From CAJQQY01 sp045106765 (GTDB lineage: Bacteria > Bacteroidota > Bacteroidia > Chitinophagales > Saprospiraceae), in NCBI GenBank assembly GCA_045106765.1, contig JBGCFD010000045.1:1-64000 (forward strand): a DNA stretch of 64,000 nt, read 5' to 3'. The notes beneath the pieces are model-generated. The model saw only the letters and a program-made list of their open reading frames with translations. It ran no database searches and had not been told where the DNA came from. This document shows, in pieces, positions 63,201 to 64,000 of the stretch. The position numbers and the translations under genes were made by a program. Position 1 is the first letter of the stretch; each line of letters opens with the position of its first letter.

Positions 63201-64000
63201 GGTAAATGGCGAACCACTAACTTATAACAATGTAAACCCATGCGGTTTTTGTAATGAGAATTCTGAGGAAATGGATTTTGTAATTATGGCTCCTTGGGAC
63301 GGTGCGTGGAGTTTTTCTAATCTTTTTAATAGCAGAAAATATGTGATGGAAATTCCTTGTGGAACGAGTACGACTTCAGAGGTAACCATAAATTGCCCTA
63401 GTGATATTAATGCAATTATTCCTAGTGGAGAAACAACGGTGTCCGTGAATTATGATACGCCGACAGGTTCAACAACTTGTCCCGATGGAGGTTTAGTTAT
63501 AAATATTTCAGGAACAGGTGGGCCAACTGCTGGAGGTATTTCATTGAGTGTTGGAGTTTATGAAGTTTCTTGGACGGCAACTGATGCTTGTGGAAATGAA
63601 GCAACTTGTACATTTACAATTACCGTCGAACAAGAAAATACTGGTGGTGGTGATTGCTCCGAAGAGATTGCTGGCTTTACTGTTTTAGGAGAATTTGGTA
63701 ACAGTAAATATTATATTTCTGACGGTGTTTCCAGACCGACAGATGCGCAAGCAGTAGCAGAAACGCATGGTGGGTATTTAGCTGCGATTAGTTCACAAGA
63801 GGAAAATGATTTTATCCAACAAAATATTTCTGAGATGTCCTATATCGGTTTGAATGATTATGATTCGGAAGGAAGTGTAGTTTGGTTTAATGGGGAATCG
63901 TTGACTTATAACAATGTAAACCCGTGCGGATTTTGTAATGAGAATTCTGAAGAAATGGATTTTGTAATTATGGCTCCTTGGGATGGCACATGGAGTTTTT
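60259..64000 (+). CDS. Second GH-like/HYR/C-type lectin protein with Kazal domain (partial, runs off window)
   Basis: At least 1,247 residues from the ATG at 60259; the end is outside the window. The N-terminal ~540 residues parallel the preceding gene (VSYNANDQVTPYDGIFRPGV), with candidate Glu181 (WEIWNEPGFDY) and Glu346 (WMITEYNVP). Then follow a HYR-like domain (~543), C-type lectin (636-771), and a Kazal-type six-Cys domain (~776-813, EPVCGADGTTYLNSCEAEC). Two Cys-rich repeats (815-901), lectin (904-1034), HYR (1041-1127) and a third lectin (from 1131) complete the visible part. The signal peptide is MKKITLFITLVCLFFITI. It is probably T9SS-secreted as well, although the tail is not visible. 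Confidence 0.85.
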   Translation, partial: MKKITLFITLVCLFFITIDTRAQVSYNANDQVTPYDGIFRPGVNPGYYGGNWNDYFLTDIAGGNPAAGTEGAGVRALRSSLPEFITLIYDYPTWQGIYDYYEAMGMKDNTIIVGFAHPDHADQTEYCPGIPTDMFANLYEPIFDGGLNGTPVNENNYFARYMWDLLESVGDHVKFWEIWNEPGFDYSGASGWLLPGQPGNWWENNPDPCDYKLRAPIFHFVRTMRIAYQVVKTHSPDDYVVLSGVGYESFLDAVLRNTDNPNDGSPTSEFPLGGGAYFDVMGFHSYPHFDGSMRYWDNSIGGFAYERHSDRGIEGFLDKKAVREQHLADYGYDGVTYPLKEWMITEYNVPRVAFPDPSNPNINLFGSDEGARNFIMKSYVAAMQEDLIQIHPYQIAERETAANADDSFDHMGFFENLNVIKPFEQVIHEQGIGYKTTTDLLFRKEYDAAQTALMNLPSSIKGGAFKNSMGQYTYVLWARTTIDNSEVASASYTFPQGMEVGNLEKRIWDFGSTGTVATIGSQNISLNGSPAFFTPTANTSEGEITMSCPVDSVNIVFSATLAEGGENYSWTAPTATTTCPLGGLTITQVSGSPSGSFFEIGGETIVFEATDACGNVVECGFTIGVRSSGGGIGNEDTGCFASREGFIFIGNYGGHKYFVSDAPMTYAEGLALADAQGGYLVSINSEGENSYLSFWGGAQAFIGLNDIEVEGMEVWDSGEPITYTNYEDASCTWCEPNTTANDAVELHPWNGKWNWIPATDVRKVILEIPCAETLGCGCPETSEPVCGADGTTYLNSCEAECAGVFNYSYGSCGVINCSNGATTIIQCSDGDPCTVNDVETILDATGEVCIPCMGTPEDCATSITSIVPCDDANPNTINDIQTILDCSGTICVPCAGTPINGGCNAPASVSGFTILGEFGGSKYYLSNDVAKPVEAQAIAELEGGYLAVISSQAENDFIQQNISDMSYIGLNDFDSEGNLTWVNGEPLTYNNVNPCGFCNENSEEMDFVIMAPWDGAWSFSNLFNSRKYVMEIPCGTSTTSEVTINCPSDINAIIPSGETTVSVNYDTPTGSTTCPDGGLVINISGTGGPTAGGISLSVGVYEVSWTATDACGNEATCTFTITVEQENTGGGDCSEEIAGFTVLGEFGNSKYYISDGVSRPTDAQAVAETHGGYLAAISSQEENDFIQQNISEMSYIGLNDYDSEGSVVWFNGESLTYNNVNPCGFCNENSEEMDFVIMAPWDGTWSF

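Noticed and set aside
1..64000. CRISPR arrays, tRNA or rRNA genes, transposase, integrase or restriction genes
   Set aside because: I looked for regular direct repeats with spacers, tRNA-like clover-leaf sequence and characteristic protein motifs and found none; the HNH protein at 32411 has no mobile context.

Overview
The window is AT-rich, densely coded chromosomal DNA from a member of the Bacteroidota, most likely of the Saprospiria/Saprospiraceae type. The evidence is: a type IX secretion C-terminal tail on a giant secreted protein; HYR and C-type-lectin modules; many lipoproteins with a Cys lipobox; a TamL-like Omp85 lipoprotein; the TAnnTTTG promoter element (with an upstream TTG) in place of a sigma70 -10 box; and almost no Shine-Dalgarno sequences. 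I see no rRNA, tRNA, CRISPR array, transposase, integrase or phage gene. The species call is inference.

Layout. 1-5.6 kb: ABC-2 exporter (permease cut by the left edge, plus ATPase), an ECF sigma factor with a probable membrane partner, rdgB, an unknown gene and ilvE. 5.7-11.8 kb: bestrophin, the trkA-trkH potassium uptake pair, a putative secreted metzincin and a small membrane protein. 11.9-20.2 kb: SpoU-family RNA methyltransferase, TamL-like Omp85, nth, an acyl-CoA reductase that appears to lack its catalytic Cys, an LtaS-like sulfatase-fold enzyme and a Lon-N-domain protein. 20.6-30 kb: a very large alpha-2-macroglobulin lipoprotein, cytochrome c, aldo/keto reductase, a lipoprotein, and an internally deleted DUF5916-type gene remnant. 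30-44 kb: a 7TM class III adenylate cyclase, HNH protein, methyltransferase, histidine kinase/response regulator pair, zinc-ribbon protein, TMEM175-like channel, serine hydrolase, GNAT, BNR-repeat lipoprotein and ettA. 44-54 kb: a divergent ClpB-like double AAA+ protein, endonuclease V, SGNH hydrolase, GNAT, deoxynucleoside kinase, folK, two DinB-fold proteins, a TetR regulator and an alpha/beta hydrolase. 54-64 kb: a 2OG-Fe(II)-oxygenase/WD40 fusion, then two tandem paralogous secreted proteins, each a glycoside-hydrolase-like (clan A style) domain followed by HYR and C-type-lectin modules. The second also carries a Kazal domain and runs off the right edge.

Most genes are housekeeping or envelope functions in short operons. 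The most unusual material is the 54-64 kb block, the degenerate AAA+ protein, the DUF5916 remnant, and a rich set of dispersed intergenic repeats. These repeats include hairpin units with inverted ends beside trkA-trkH, a second word family at two sites, paired long inverted repeats, and two long gene-free blocks. They look like small non-coding repeat families that could be defined genome-wide. I did not find a clear new defence system or other multi-gene system; the best candidate for something undescribed is the lectin-decorated hydrolase pair with its neighbouring oxygenase-propeller protein.
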